From positions 124,001-188,000 of the forward strand of contig NZ_JONR01000006.1 in assembly GCF_000711955.1 (NCBI RefSeq): a stretch of DNA of 64,000 bases, in the 5' to 3' direction. The position numbers were made by a program, and so were the translations under genes. The stretch is from Nevskia soli DSM 19509. GTDB lineage: Bacteria > Pseudomonadota > Gammaproteobacteria > Nevskiales > Nevskiaceae. The notes beneath the pieces are model-generated. The model saw nothing but the letters and a program-made list of their open reading frames with translations, did not search any database and was not told the DNA's origin. Shown here one piece after another: positions 51,462-60,361 of the stretch (within the stretch, counting starts at the first letter, position 1; each line of letters opens with the position of its first letter).

Positions 51462-52652
51462 TCAAAGACCGGCCTCCACATTGAAGCCGTTGAACTGGTC
51501 CATGGCATGCACCAGACCGGTGATCATGTCGCGTTCGGCCTGAGCCAGATGCGGGTGCCAGATATCGCAAATCAGGATGACACGAGGCCGCTCGCTGTCG
51601 TTCCAGGCCTCATGCTCGATGGTATCGTCGAACACCCAGGCCTCACCTTCGCGCCAGGCACGCGTTTCATTGCCGACCCGGAAACCGCACCGCTCCGGCA
51701 CGATCAGCGGCAGGTGCACGATCAGGCGGGTGTTGGCGACGCCGCTGTGTGGCGGAATGCGTGTTTTCGGCTGCAGCACGGAAAACAGCGCGGACGGCGA
51801 GCGACCCGGCATATCTGGCTGCGGCAGGGCCGCCAGGGCCGCCAGCGTTTGTGGACAGCGGCGGCTGTTTTCTTCCACCGCACTACCGGCGAGAGACAGA
51901 TGCAGCGCCCCCCAGCGCCGTGAGCGGTTGAGTTCGGCCCATTGTTTCAGCGGGACGCCATCAGGATGGGCGATATACGGCACGAAATCCCTGAAATCAT
52001 CGCGCAATATCTGCAACAGTTCGGCCCGGATGACGCCTGTCGCCTGCTCCAGATCCTCCAGCCAGGGAAATTCCTCGCGCTCGTAGAATTCGATGGTGGG
52101 CAGACCGGGATAGTAAAAATCCGATGGTTCCTGGCGGTAGATGTTGGCGCGGCGCAGGGTGAAATCCATGAACTTGTTCATGCGCCGGGATTCCGCGCTG
52201 CTGCCCCGTTCGCGCGCCGGACCGATCCTGGCGGTAACGAAGTCGACCAGCTCTTCGACATAGCGCCCATTGACTTTCCGGGCATGATCCAGTGCTTTGG
52301 CAGTGGCGGCATCGAGGGTGTCTTGCGGCGGCTCCAGGGCGATCGCGAAACCGTAAATTCTGGCCGCTTCCCTGACCTTGCCCTGCCGTTCGAGCAGCGA
52401 CCCTTTCATCAACAGCGCCATGAAGGACCAGGGATCGGTCTTGAGGGCGCGGTCGACCGCCGTCAACGCACCGGGGAGGTCGGAAAGCGCGCGGCAGCAG
52501 GCGGCGAGATTCAACCACAGGGCGGTGTTGTCGGCCGCAAGGCGCAGGGCTTTATGCAGGATCTCCCGTGCGGCCGCGAAATCACCCGCGCCCATGGCCC
52601 GCAAGGCGGCAGCATGGGATTCACGGACAAAGTCGCCAGCCGGTTGGGTCAT
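51462..52652 (-). CDS. TPR-aspartyl/asparaginyl beta-hydroxylase, paralogue 2
   Basis: This 396-residue protein is colinear with the 397-residue paralogue. It has N-terminal TPR-like repeats ('RAMGAGDFAAAREILHKALR') and an AspH domain with 'LQPKTRIPPHSGVANTRLIV' (His302) and 'AWVFDDTIEHEAWNDSERPR' (His347). Both iron histidines and the arginine are intact, so both copies look active. The gap to the next gene (51259) is 202 bp without a recognisable gene, where an internal promoter could lie. It is 47 bp after the TPR-2OG oxygenase gene. Confidence 0.9.
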   Translation of the reverse strand: MTQPAGDFVRESHAAALRAMGAGDFAAAREILHKALRLAADNTALWLNLAACCRALSDLPGALTAVDRALKTDPWSFMALLMKGSLLERQGKVREAARIYGFAIALEPPQDTLDAATAKALDHARKVNGRYVEELVDFVTARIGPARERGSSAESRRMNKFMDFTLRRANIYRQEPSDFYYPGLPTIEFYEREEFPWLEDLEQATGVIRAELLQILRDDFRDFVPYIAHPDGVPLKQWAELNRSRRWGALHLSLAGSAVEENSRRCPQTLAALAALPQPDMPGRSPSALFSVLQPKTRIPPHSGVANTRLIVHLPLIVPERCGFRVGNETRAWREGEAWVFDDTIEHEAWNDSERPRVILICDIWHPHLAQAERDMITGLVHAMDQFNGFNVEAGL

Positions 52653-52699
52653 CCTCTCACCTTGCGCTGCAACGACAGCCTGGCAGCCGGCAAGGGCAG

Positions 52700-54616
52700 T
52701 CAGGCCGAAGCATTGCCGCCGCCCGGACCGGAGCCGGCAGTGGGAACAACGTCGAATGCAATGCTCAGGCGGTCGTGACTGTCGTTGAACGGCATGGTGC
52801 CGTGCCAGTAGAAGGACGGGAACAGCACCAGGCGCCCGACTTCCGGTTGGACGAAGGAGTCCGGCCGATCACGCTCGTTCAGCGCCATATTGGATTCGCC
52901 GAACTTGAGCCAGCCCTGCCGGTGGGAAGCGTCATCGATGCCTTCCGGCAATCGGACGTAGTAGGCGGAACTGATCCAGCCCATGGGATGCACATGGTTC
53001 GTATGGAATCCCTGGGAACGCAGGCGGCAGGACCAGGAGCCGCTGAAATCGAACTGCTCCAGACCCACCCGGCGCTGGCTCATCGGATGCAGGGCATCCG
53101 GCGGCAGATCACGGGCGTAGTCCGCGACTGCCTCGCGAATGGCATCGCGTACTTCACGGATCAGCGGGGTGTCGGCCACGGCAAACAGATTGCCGGCGGT
53201 CTGGGTGCCGCCGCGCAGGGTCTGGTCAATCGGCTCGACCCGCGTCGTGTGCAGGCTATCGAGTTCCTGCGCCAGGGCCTCGTTGAAAGCACGGGCATCG
53301 GCGAAGCCGGAGGGCGGCTTGATATCGTAGATCTTGACGTAGCGGGAGTGATCCACCAGGGATTGGTAACGGCTGTCGCCCAGTTCGCGGTAACTGAGGG
53401 CCAGCCCCGACAACAGCAGTTGGTTGTGCGGATCGATCGCCCTGGCCTGCTCGAACACCTGGAGTGCCTCACCTGCCTGCTGGTCGCGCAAAAGAGCGGA
53501 AGCGAACTCGAAACGATGCATGATCGAAGCTGGCTCCGCCGCCACCGCCTGCTCGAAGAAGGCATAGGCTTCCTCGAATTTGCCCTGCCAGGCCATCGCG
53601 CGCGCCAGCATGCCAAGTATGTCGCCGCGCTCCGGAGCACGGGCGCGGGCACGCCAGAGCAGGTCTTCTGCACGCGCGTACTGGTCGCGTCGCATATGGA
53701 AAGCAGCCTCCAGTAACATCAGACCGGGATCGAGGCCAATCCGCGTTCTGGCATATTCAAACGAGCGCAGGTAAAGATCGCTCCGGCCGGTGGACCAGGC
53801 CAGGCGATTGAGCTGCTCATGCGTCCCACTGTCTCCGGGCCACAGTTCCACAGCTCGCCAGTAGGCGTTCAGAGCCTCCTCATGGCGCTGTGCATCGCGC
53901 AAGGCATTGCCCACGGCGAGATTCACCGCGTGGCCTTCCGGGCGCAGGAAATGAGCGTGTTCCAGCGCCGACAGCGCTTCATCATGACGTTGCAGGCCAG
54001 ACAGCAGCAAGCCGCGGTAATAGTGGGCATCGAAGAACTTCGGTCCGACGGCGACGGCCTGGTCGAAATGGCTCAGAGCCTCTTCAGCGGCGCCCTGCTC
54101 GCTGAGGATAGCTCCGATGCGGGTCAGGGCGCGCGCATAGCGCGGTTGTGCCGCGACGGCGGCGCGAAAGGCGCCCAAAGCTTCAGAATTGCGGCCAGCT
54201 TCTTCCAGCAAGACCCCGAGGTTGTAATGCGCTTCGGCGTATCCGGGCAGCAATTCGAGCGCCCGTCGATAGCAGACCTCCGCATCGTCGCGGCACTCTG
54301 CCGTATGCAGCACCGCACCGAGATTGTTGTACAGCTCGGCGCTACTGGGCATCAAGGCCAGGGCACGCCGCAGCAGAACTTGCGCTTCAAGCAATTCGCC
54401 GCGCTCGCGCAGCAACAGGGCCAGATTCTGTAACGGTGCGGCCTGTTGCGGATACGCCAGCACCAGGCTGCGATAAAGCTGCTCCGCCTCGGCAATCTTG
54501 CCGGCCACTTCGAGGGCGCCCGCGCGCTGCAGGGTGCCCGCAAGATCGGGGCGCGGGTTGGCGTCTGCGGATTTCGGCAGAACCGAATCAGTGGCTGGTT
54601 CAGATAGATCGTTCAT
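52700..54616 (-). CDS. TPR-repeat 2OG-Fe(II) oxygenase
   Basis: This protein has 638 residues. About ten TPR units fill residues 30-400 ('AYPQQAAPLQNLALLLRERG', 'ALELLPGYAEAHYNLGVLLE'). A C-terminal oxygenase of the 2OG-FeII_Oxy_5-like type follows from about 415. It has 'SQGFHTNHVHPMGWISSAYY' (about 535-554), 'GRLVLFPSFYWHGTMPFND' (distal His near 605) and a downstream Arg. It is the first gene of the hydroxylase operon that runs to 45985. It is separated from the TonB receptor by a strong terminator, so it must have its own promoter (54617-54737, none recognised). TPR domains probably recruit the protein substrate. Confidence 0.88.
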   Translation of the reverse strand: MNDLSEPATDSVLPKSADANPRPDLAGTLQRAGALEVAGKIAEAEQLYRSLVLAYPQQAAPLQNLALLLRERGELLEAQVLLRRALALMPSSAELYNNLGAVLHTAECRDDAEVCYRRALELLPGYAEAHYNLGVLLEEAGRNSEALGAFRAAVAAQPRYARALTRIGAILSEQGAAEEALSHFDQAVAVGPKFFDAHYYRGLLLSGLQRHDEALSALEHAHFLRPEGHAVNLAVGNALRDAQRHEEALNAYWRAVELWPGDSGTHEQLNRLAWSTGRSDLYLRSFEYARTRIGLDPGLMLLEAAFHMRRDQYARAEDLLWRARARAPERGDILGMLARAMAWQGKFEEAYAFFEQAVAAEPASIMHRFEFASALLRDQQAGEALQVFEQARAIDPHNQLLLSGLALSYRELGDSRYQSLVDHSRYVKIYDIKPPSGFADARAFNEALAQELDSLHTTRVEPIDQTLRGGTQTAGNLFAVADTPLIREVRDAIREAVADYARDLPPDALHPMSQRRVGLEQFDFSGSWSCRLRSQGFHTNHVHPMGWISSAYYVRLPEGIDDASHRQGWLKFGESNMALNERDRPDSFVQPEVGRLVLFPSFYWHGTMPFNDSHDRLSIAFDVVPTAGSGPGGGNASA

Positions 54617-54737
54617 AAGTGGAAGCTGATCACGGCCATCCTACACCTGGATCCGGATGAGAGGGGAATCGTCAGGGGGCAGATGCCCGAAACCCGGCAG
54701 ACATGTCTCGCCATGCGCCCATAACGGCGAATGGCCC

Positions 54738-54769
54738 AAAAAAGAACGGCGGCTCCGAAGAGCCGCCGT
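54738..54769 (-). terminator. Intrinsic terminator of the TonB receptor gene
   Basis: The stem is acggcggctc/gagccgccgt (54746-54755 with 54760-54769) with a TTCG loop on the minus strand. A T-rich tail follows (TTCTTTTTT). Confidence 0.92.
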
Positions 54770-54793
54770 CAGGTTACAGACTTGCAGTGCGGC

Positions 54794-57700
54794 TTAGAAG
54801 TCCGCGGTCACGCCAACAAACATCACGCGGCCCAGAGCGTCATAGACGTTCGGGAAGGTGTTGCCGTTGCCGAAGGGCGGTGACGAAATGGCGAACGGTG
54901 CATTGCTCGAAACCGTCGGCGGATTCTGACCGAACACATTGCTGACGCCGAAACGGAACAGGATGCTCTCGGACTGCAGCGGCAAACGGTAGGTGCCGGA
55001 CAGATCAACATACTGCTTGTTGCCGATACGGCCATCGATCGAGTCGTGTTTGCCGGCCAGGTTCGGGTCGGCCGTGTTCTGGTCGAGATGCACGCCACCG
55101 ATGAAGCGGTAGTTGGCGGACAGGCTCAGGCCAAACGGCGAATCCCAGGTGAAACGGGCCTTCTGCTTCAGGCGCGGGTTCGGACCGTTCGAGGTGCCGT
55201 TACAGGTCGTGCCAAAGAGGCCGGCGCAATTGTAAAGGCCCAGACCGGGCGCATTCTCCAGTGAGTAGTCAAGAATGTAGGTCGATACATAGTTGAATAT
55301 GAACTGGCCATTGTTGCCCAGACCCATATCGCGGAGACGGATGCGGTAGTCGGCCTCGAAGTCGATACCCTTGGTGCGCAACGAACCCGTGTTGGCGAAC
55401 AGATTGTCGACGTAGTTGGTGCCGGTCGAAGTATCGCCGGAAATCTTGCCTGTCGTCGGGTTGCGGTGGAAGCCGTTGCAGAACGCCGTGTTGCCGGCGA
55501 AGCAGCTGGCGAACAGCGAAGGGATGGACTGCACGCCGATGGCGCCATCAATGTAGATATCGAAGTAATCCACCGTGATCGCCAGATTCTTCACCTGCGA
55601 CGGGGTGATGACGATACCCAGCGAACGGGTGATCGACAGCTCGGACTTCAGCGCCGTGTTGCCGCCACCCTTGACGTTGCACTGACCAGCCTGACAGTCG
55701 CCAACGCTGCCGTACTGCGCAGCGGTCACACCGGTCAGAGCGCACTGAGCAGCCGACGCGGTAGGCGTGGCTCCAGCGCAGGGGTCGGAACCGCCACTCA
55801 GACCGAAGGCCTGCGGCGTATACAGCTCGTTGACCGAAGGTGCACGCGTGGCGCGCTGGAAGCTTGCGCGCAGGGTCACGTCCTGGATCGGCGAGTACTT
55901 CAGTCCGGTTTTCCAGCTGTGCGTGTCGTTGGCGGTGCTGTAATTGGACCAGCGGTAGGCGCCGTCGATCTGCAGCAGCTTGGCGCCCGGAGCGTTCTCG
56001 ATCAGCGGAGCCTGGACCTCGCCGAAGAACTCCGGCACCAGGAACTCGCCCGAAGTCGCCGGGCTCGGACCGCCCACACCGCCGAGGCTGCCGGCGGCGA
56101 GGAGCGAATCGGGACGGTAGTCCAGGGATTCACGGCGGAATTCCCAGCCGCCGGCAACGCCAACGCCATTCTTGGCGAACGGGCTCTGCACCTGGTACTT
56201 GCCCAAATCGGCGGAGACGGTGGCGTTGACCACGTCTTCGATCTGGGTTGCCTGGGCGTAGCCGTTGGCCTTGATGTAGTTCACCGCTTCCGGCGTGACG
56301 CCGCCGGCCGTGAACAGATTCAAGGGCACGCAAGCGGGATCGGTGCCGTCATAAACCGATTGACATTCCTGCTTGCCGGCATTCGGGTTCGCAGTCTTGC
56401 CATCCGCCAAGAAGGCCGGGCCAGTGATGACGTTGAGCGCCTTCAGGGAGTTGGCGGTGTTGAGATAATTCAGCGTGCCGCTGGCGAAAATCACTGCGCC
56501 GTGCTGAGCCGAAACATCATAGGTAATGCCATTGACGATGTCCCCGCGCGAACCGACCACGATACGGTAGTCGGTGTGGCGCAGATCCGAAATACGTGGC
56601 CCCAGTTCGACCAGTCGCTTGAGAACGGCGACATTGGCCATGCCGGTGCCGCCGGTCAGATCGTCCGGATAGACGTTGGTACCGCCAGGACCATCGTGCG
56701 GATTGTTGTCGCCGCACAAATCTGCCACCTGCCCGGTATTGATACCGCCCGGGCCCGCGTGATAGCCCGACAGCATCGGGTTGGTACAGGCGATGTTGGT
56801 GACGTTGCCGAACAGACCGGTCGGCGCCACATTGGCGACCGTGTGGTTGTCCATGAACATGGCGCTGCCGTACAGATCGACATGGCTGTTGATCTGGTCG
56901 TGGGCGAAACCGCCCAGGTGGTAGCGGCTGTCCGGACGCTGGATGTAGTTGTAGGGCGCAAAATTGAACGTCCGCCCGTCGTTCGGGATGAAGGTATTGT
57001 TGGCCTGGGTGATGAAGTAAGGCGCCAGGTACTTGGGGTTGTCCGGCGTGAGCTTGTGCGCCTGGTTGTAGTTGAAGCGATCGTAACTTTCAAACTTGCC
57101 TTCGGCGATGACGCCCGAGCCGGAGCAGGTGCGCGCGGTACCGGCCGAGTTGGTCTTCAGCGAGCAGGTGGAATAGCCGCGCTTGTCCTGGGTGATGCCG
57201 TCGGCCTTGGTATAGCCGGCGTACAGCGTGACGTTGCCCTTGCCGCCGGAGAAGTTGTTGCCCCAGATCAGCGTGGTGTCGTAGCTGGTGCCGTCGCTGT
57301 GATCGGTGCGGGACGCCTGGGAATCGACGCGGAAGCCCTGGAAATCCTTCTTCATGATGAAGTTGACGACGCCGGCCACGGCGTCCGAACCATACACGGC
57401 CGAAGCGCCGCCGGAGAGGACGTCGATACGGTCGATCAGGGCCGCCGGGATGAAGTTCAAGTCGGCCGAAGGCGGAGCCTGCAGCGGATCGCCCGGCATC
57501 AGGCGCTTGCCGTCGATCATCACCAGGGTTTCCTGGGGGCCAAGACCGCGCAGATTGACCGTGGCGGTACCGGTGGCACCGTTGGAATCGGCCGAGCTGA
57601 AGCCGGCGAATGCCTGCGGCATACTGTTGATCAGGGTTTCCACGTTGGTGGTGCCCTGGTACTGCAGTTCCTTATCGGAAATGACCGTCATGGAACTGGA

Positions 57701-57871
57701 ACTGGTCAGATTGGCCTGCTTGATACGCGAACCGGTGACCTGCACGCCCTGCAATATCGTGGACTGCCCCGCAGAGTCCTGCGCGTAGGCACTGTCTGCG
57801 ACGGTACCTACACCTGCTATAAACGCCAACTGCACGGCAAGACGAAGCTTGCCTTCGGCACTGAGTTTCAT
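54794..57871 (-). CDS. TonB-dependent receptor (VTGSRI class)
   Basis: This 1025-residue protein has a signal peptide ending 'VADSAYAQD' and a TonB box/plug start 'GVQVTGSRIKQANLTSSSSM'. The plug has 'TATVNLRGLGPQETLVMIDG' and 'IDVLSGGASAVYGSDAVAGV'. A large barrel ends 'ALGRVMFVGVTADF' with the terminal Phe. This long class handles peptides, glycans or other organic ligands more often than siderophores. Several Cys pairs lie in extracellular loops. It has its own sigma70-type promoter and terminator. Neighbouring hydroxylases and sulfotransferases suggest a ligand or partner that is modified before export. Confidence 0.93.
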   Translation of the reverse strand: MKLSAEGKLRLAVQLAFIAGVGTVADSAYAQDSAGQSTILQGVQVTGSRIKQANLTSSSSMTVISDKELQYQGTTNVETLINSMPQAFAGFSSADSNGATGTATVNLRGLGPQETLVMIDGKRLMPGDPLQAPPSADLNFIPAALIDRIDVLSGGASAVYGSDAVAGVVNFIMKKDFQGFRVDSQASRTDHSDGTSYDTTLIWGNNFSGGKGNVTLYAGYTKADGITQDKRGYSTCSLKTNSAGTARTCSGSGVIAEGKFESYDRFNYNQAHKLTPDNPKYLAPYFITQANNTFIPNDGRTFNFAPYNYIQRPDSRYHLGGFAHDQINSHVDLYGSAMFMDNHTVANVAPTGLFGNVTNIACTNPMLSGYHAGPGGINTGQVADLCGDNNPHDGPGGTNVYPDDLTGGTGMANVAVLKRLVELGPRISDLRHTDYRIVVGSRGDIVNGITYDVSAQHGAVIFASGTLNYLNTANSLKALNVITGPAFLADGKTANPNAGKQECQSVYDGTDPACVPLNLFTAGGVTPEAVNYIKANGYAQATQIEDVVNATVSADLGKYQVQSPFAKNGVGVAGGWEFRRESLDYRPDSLLAAGSLGGVGGPSPATSGEFLVPEFFGEVQAPLIENAPGAKLLQIDGAYRWSNYSTANDTHSWKTGLKYSPIQDVTLRASFQRATRAPSVNELYTPQAFGLSGGSDPCAGATPTASAAQCALTGVTAAQYGSVGDCQAGQCNVKGGGNTALKSELSITRSLGIVITPSQVKNLAITVDYFDIYIDGAIGVQSIPSLFASCFAGNTAFCNGFHRNPTTGKISGDTSTGTNYVDNLFANTGSLRTKGIDFEADYRIRLRDMGLGNNGQFIFNYVSTYILDYSLENAPGLGLYNCAGLFGTTCNGTSNGPNPRLKQKARFTWDSPFGLSLSANYRFIGGVHLDQNTADPNLAGKHDSIDGRIGNKQYVDLSGTYRLPLQSESILFRFGVSNVFGQNPPTVSSNAPFAISSPPFGNGNTFPNVYDALGRVMFVGVTADF

Positions 57872-58196
57872 TGTTTCTCCCTAGTTCAGATTCAAGGCGC
57901 CAACAACAATTATTGAACGATTTGGCAAATTGCGGGTCTGGCGCCCGATTACGTTCCGAGAATAGCGACGCGGTTGACAGGCGTCAAGCACTTGTTGCAA
58001 GCGTGTGACGAGTGCCAAATACCCCTATTGCACTGCACACTTACAGAGCAATTCCGCTCCATTTAACGGCACCGAAACGGCCACAAAGGCAGCCGCTTGC
58101 TCTACTCCGGGGCGCTGCGGTTGCCGCTCGGCCAGGGACCTGATACACCGCTTCACGCCCGAACAGCACCCTCGAATCGACCGCGCTTCGATCCGG
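57872..58196. other. Gene-free region with the TonB-receptor promoter
   Basis: I see no gene in this 325-bp stretch. It is AT-richer than its surroundings near 57900-58060. It carries the receptor leader (ribosome site agggaga), the sigma70 promoter at 57959-57987 and the 3' flank of the TIGR03032 gene. No clear terminator for the latter was found. Confidence 0.6.
57959..57987 (-). promoter_or_regulatory. Sigma70 promoter of the TonB receptor
   Basis: On the minus strand, -35 TTGACG (57982-57987) and -10 TATTCT (57959-57964) are separated by exactly 17 bp. The start of transcription would be near 57952, about 80 bases before the ATG. Confidence 0.7.
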
Positions 58197-59327
58197 CTAC
58201 TGCGCCGGCGGCGCTTCCAGGATCACATCCTTCGGCAGAAAGTAGGTGCCCAACGCCAGGTCGTCGTATTTCGCCAGCAGTTCTGGGAAGTGCAGGCCGG
58301 GCAACGCCTGCACGGCGAAGATTTCCTCGACACCTTGGGTAAAGCGCAGGATACCCACCAGGCTGCCGTCAGTGATGTCGATGACCCACACGCCGCAAAT
58401 GCGTTCGTCCGCGCTGTCCGCGATAGGGATGCCGCTGAACATGGCCGATTCACGGATCTGCGACAGGCCGACGAACGCCAGGGGGCCGTGGAAATCGACC
58501 CCGCGGGTAAAGCCCGGGAACTCGAAGAACGGCGTGACTTCACCCGAAACTGGATTCACCTTGGACAAGGTACCCTTGCCGGATTCACAGACCCATAGCT
58601 GACCGGCATACCAGCGCGGAGAATGCGGCATGGAAAGCCCGCGGCAGATGGTACGGCCGCTGACGATGTCGATGAGCACCCCGCCATCGGCTTTGCGATC
58701 GCGCCAGCCACGGGCAACGTCGCTTTCGCCCAGAGCGGTGACGTAGCGCGGCTGGCCGTCGACCATGGCCAGGCCGTTCAGATGGCAGCGGTCCTCGGAG
58801 GCAAAGCCGGTGATGAACGGCGGCCGCCATACCGGCTGGAAACTGTTGGAGCCGTGAATCGTGCACAAGGTCGAAAAGCGCGTGTTGATAAACCAGATGC
58901 GGCCTTCGCGATCGAACGCCATCTCGTGCACATCGATATCTCCGGTGAGATGACCGTAGCGCTGCACGAAGCAGGCATCGTGCTTGCCCGCAGGTTCCAG
59001 CTTGGCGCAGTTGTCCGGCACGTTTTCGTAAAACAGGATCTCGCCCATGGCACCGACCGCGATCTGGCCGTTGCCGACCGCGATGCCCATCGGCTTGACC
59101 GCATCACGGTAAAGGGTATTGACCAGCCCTTCGCCATCGTTGCGGACCACGATGAGCTTGCCGGCCTGATAGGTGCTGACCAGCAGCGACACTCCCACTT
59201 CGCCGAGGATGCGGCCCAGCTCCGGAGTCTGCGTGCTTTCGAGCTCGATATCCTTCAGCGGTACTGGCGCCGTCGCGGGAGCTGTCGGCTGTGGGTCGTT
59301 TTGGGGAGGGAGGGTCTGATAGGACAT
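58197..59327 (-). CDS. TIGR03032 family protein (DUF4915-like beta-propeller)
   Basis: This 376-residue protein carries the TIGR03032 hallmarks 'VSLLVSTYQAGKLIVVRNDG', 'KPMGIAVGNGQIAVGAMGEI', 'RDIDVHEMAFDREGRIWFIN'-like blade repeats ('GDIDVHEMAFDREGRIWFIN'), 'CHLNGLAMVDGQPRYVTALG' and 'MPHSPRWYAGQLWVCESGKG'. The repeated W/G pattern suggests a propeller. No signal peptide is seen. Biochemical function is unknown to me; family members often sit beside TPR-sulfotransferase genes, as here. The start 'MSYQTLPPQN' is the first credible one. Confidence 0.88.
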   Translation of the reverse strand: MSYQTLPPQNDPQPTAPATAPVPLKDIELESTQTPELGRILGEVGVSLLVSTYQAGKLIVVRNDGEGLVNTLYRDAVKPMGIAVGNGQIAVGAMGEILFYENVPDNCAKLEPAGKHDACFVQRYGHLTGDIDVHEMAFDREGRIWFINTRFSTLCTIHGSNSFQPVWRPPFITGFASEDRCHLNGLAMVDGQPRYVTALGESDVARGWRDRKADGGVLIDIVSGRTICRGLSMPHSPRWYAGQLWVCESGKGTLSKVNPVSGEVTPFFEFPGFTRGVDFHGPLAFVGLSQIRESAMFSGIPIADSADERICGVWVIDITDGSLVGILRFTQGVEEIFAVQALPGLHFPELLAKYDDLALGTYFLPKDVILEAPPAQ

Positions 59328-59593
59328 AAATAAATTGGAAGTCGGTGGACAGTTGGGTGGCATGATCAGGATGCTGCCGGCATCACCCGCCGTTGTCTTC
59401 GGCGGAGCATCGTACATCGCGACCGTCAGGCCTTTGGGGTACTTTACCGAAAGCGAGAGCCTGTTTGGCCGTGGGGACAGTTGCAGCGCCGATGCCCGAT
59501 TGGAGATATCGGCACTCCTGCCGCTCCGCTTGGGGGGAAATGCAGCGTGCAAAACCATCGGCGGGAGCCTGAAAATAAAGGCCGCCTGTGCAG

Positions 59594-60361
59594 TCACACA
59601 ATTCGCGGTTCGGCAACTGCACCCAGCACGGAGGCCAGCGCTGGGACTGCACGCGCCGGCATGGCTTGTTCAAAGCTGTACCCATAAGCGTGGATCAACT
59701 CGCCATCCCGTTGAGCCACCAGCTGGCGCAATTCGTCGTCATAGTACAAGCGATAGTCGCCGTGAACCGAACGGTTCCGCGCCAGGCCCACCTCGATGTG
59801 ATGTGACATCGCTTCGGGCGGCACGTAGCGTATTTTCCCGAAAAAGGCCGCCAGATCCTGCCGCAGCGACTCCGTGCGACCAATATGCAGCACCCGGCCT
59901 GCGCCGCTGCCATACATATGCCGGTACAAGTGGCTGTAGAAGCCACGGCCGCTGCCGCGAATGGGCTCAAGCGCTTGCCGCGGCAGGTTCAGTCCGCGAT
60001 TGACATAAACCTCGGGCAGGCCCTGCAAGACCTGCGACAACAAAGCCGGATCGCTCTCCAGACTGAGCAGCCGTCGGATGGTGTCCTTGAATCCAAGGGA
60101 GTTGTCCCGGCTGACGCAGCGGAACAGGTGATTCTGCTGCGGCAGGCCGCGCTGAAAACTGAACCAGGAAACATAGTAGGTCCACGGATTGCGCACGAAA
60201 CCCAGCACCGGCAGATCGAGCGCCTCCTGTGGGATGCTCGACACCGGCAAATGGTAGCCGACCACCAGGGCTTCGGGCACGTGGCGCACCAGGGCTTCGT
60301 TGATGAAGGTGCCACCGGACTTGTGCAGATGCACGTAGACGAAATGCGGCGTGACGATCAT
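59594..60361 (-). CDS. Sulfotransferase family protein
   Basis: This 255-residue protein has N-terminal 'HFVYVHLHKSGGTFINEALV' with the phosphosulfate loop KSGGT (14-18). 'PVLGFVRNPWTYYVSWFSFQ' (52-70) is the 3'-phosphate-binding strand and helix. These are the two PAPS-binding elements of cytosolic/Golgi-type sulfotransferases. The ATG overlaps the upstream hydroxylase stop by 4 bp (ATGA), a tight translational coupling. The 266 bp between this gene and the TIGR03032 start hold no gene that I can see. Confidence 0.87.
   Translation of the reverse strand: MIVTPHFVYVHLHKSGGTFINEALVRHVPEALVVGYHLPVSSIPQEALDLPVLGFVRNPWTYYVSWFSFQRGLPQQNHLFRCVSRDNSLGFKDTIRRLLSLESDPALLSQVLQGLPEVYVNRGLNLPRQALEPIRGSGRGFYSHLYRHMYGSGAGRVLHIGRTESLRQDLAAFFGKIRYVPPEAMSHHIEVGLARNRSVHGDYRLYYDDELRQLVAQRDGELIHAYGYSFEQAMPARAVPALASVLGAVAEPRIV

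Noticed and set aside
59328..59593. Possible extra N-terminal coding sequence or small gene between the sulfotransferase and TIGR03032 genes
   Set aside because: The open frame continues upstream of the TIGR03032 start but shows no family similarity or ribosome site; left as intergenic.
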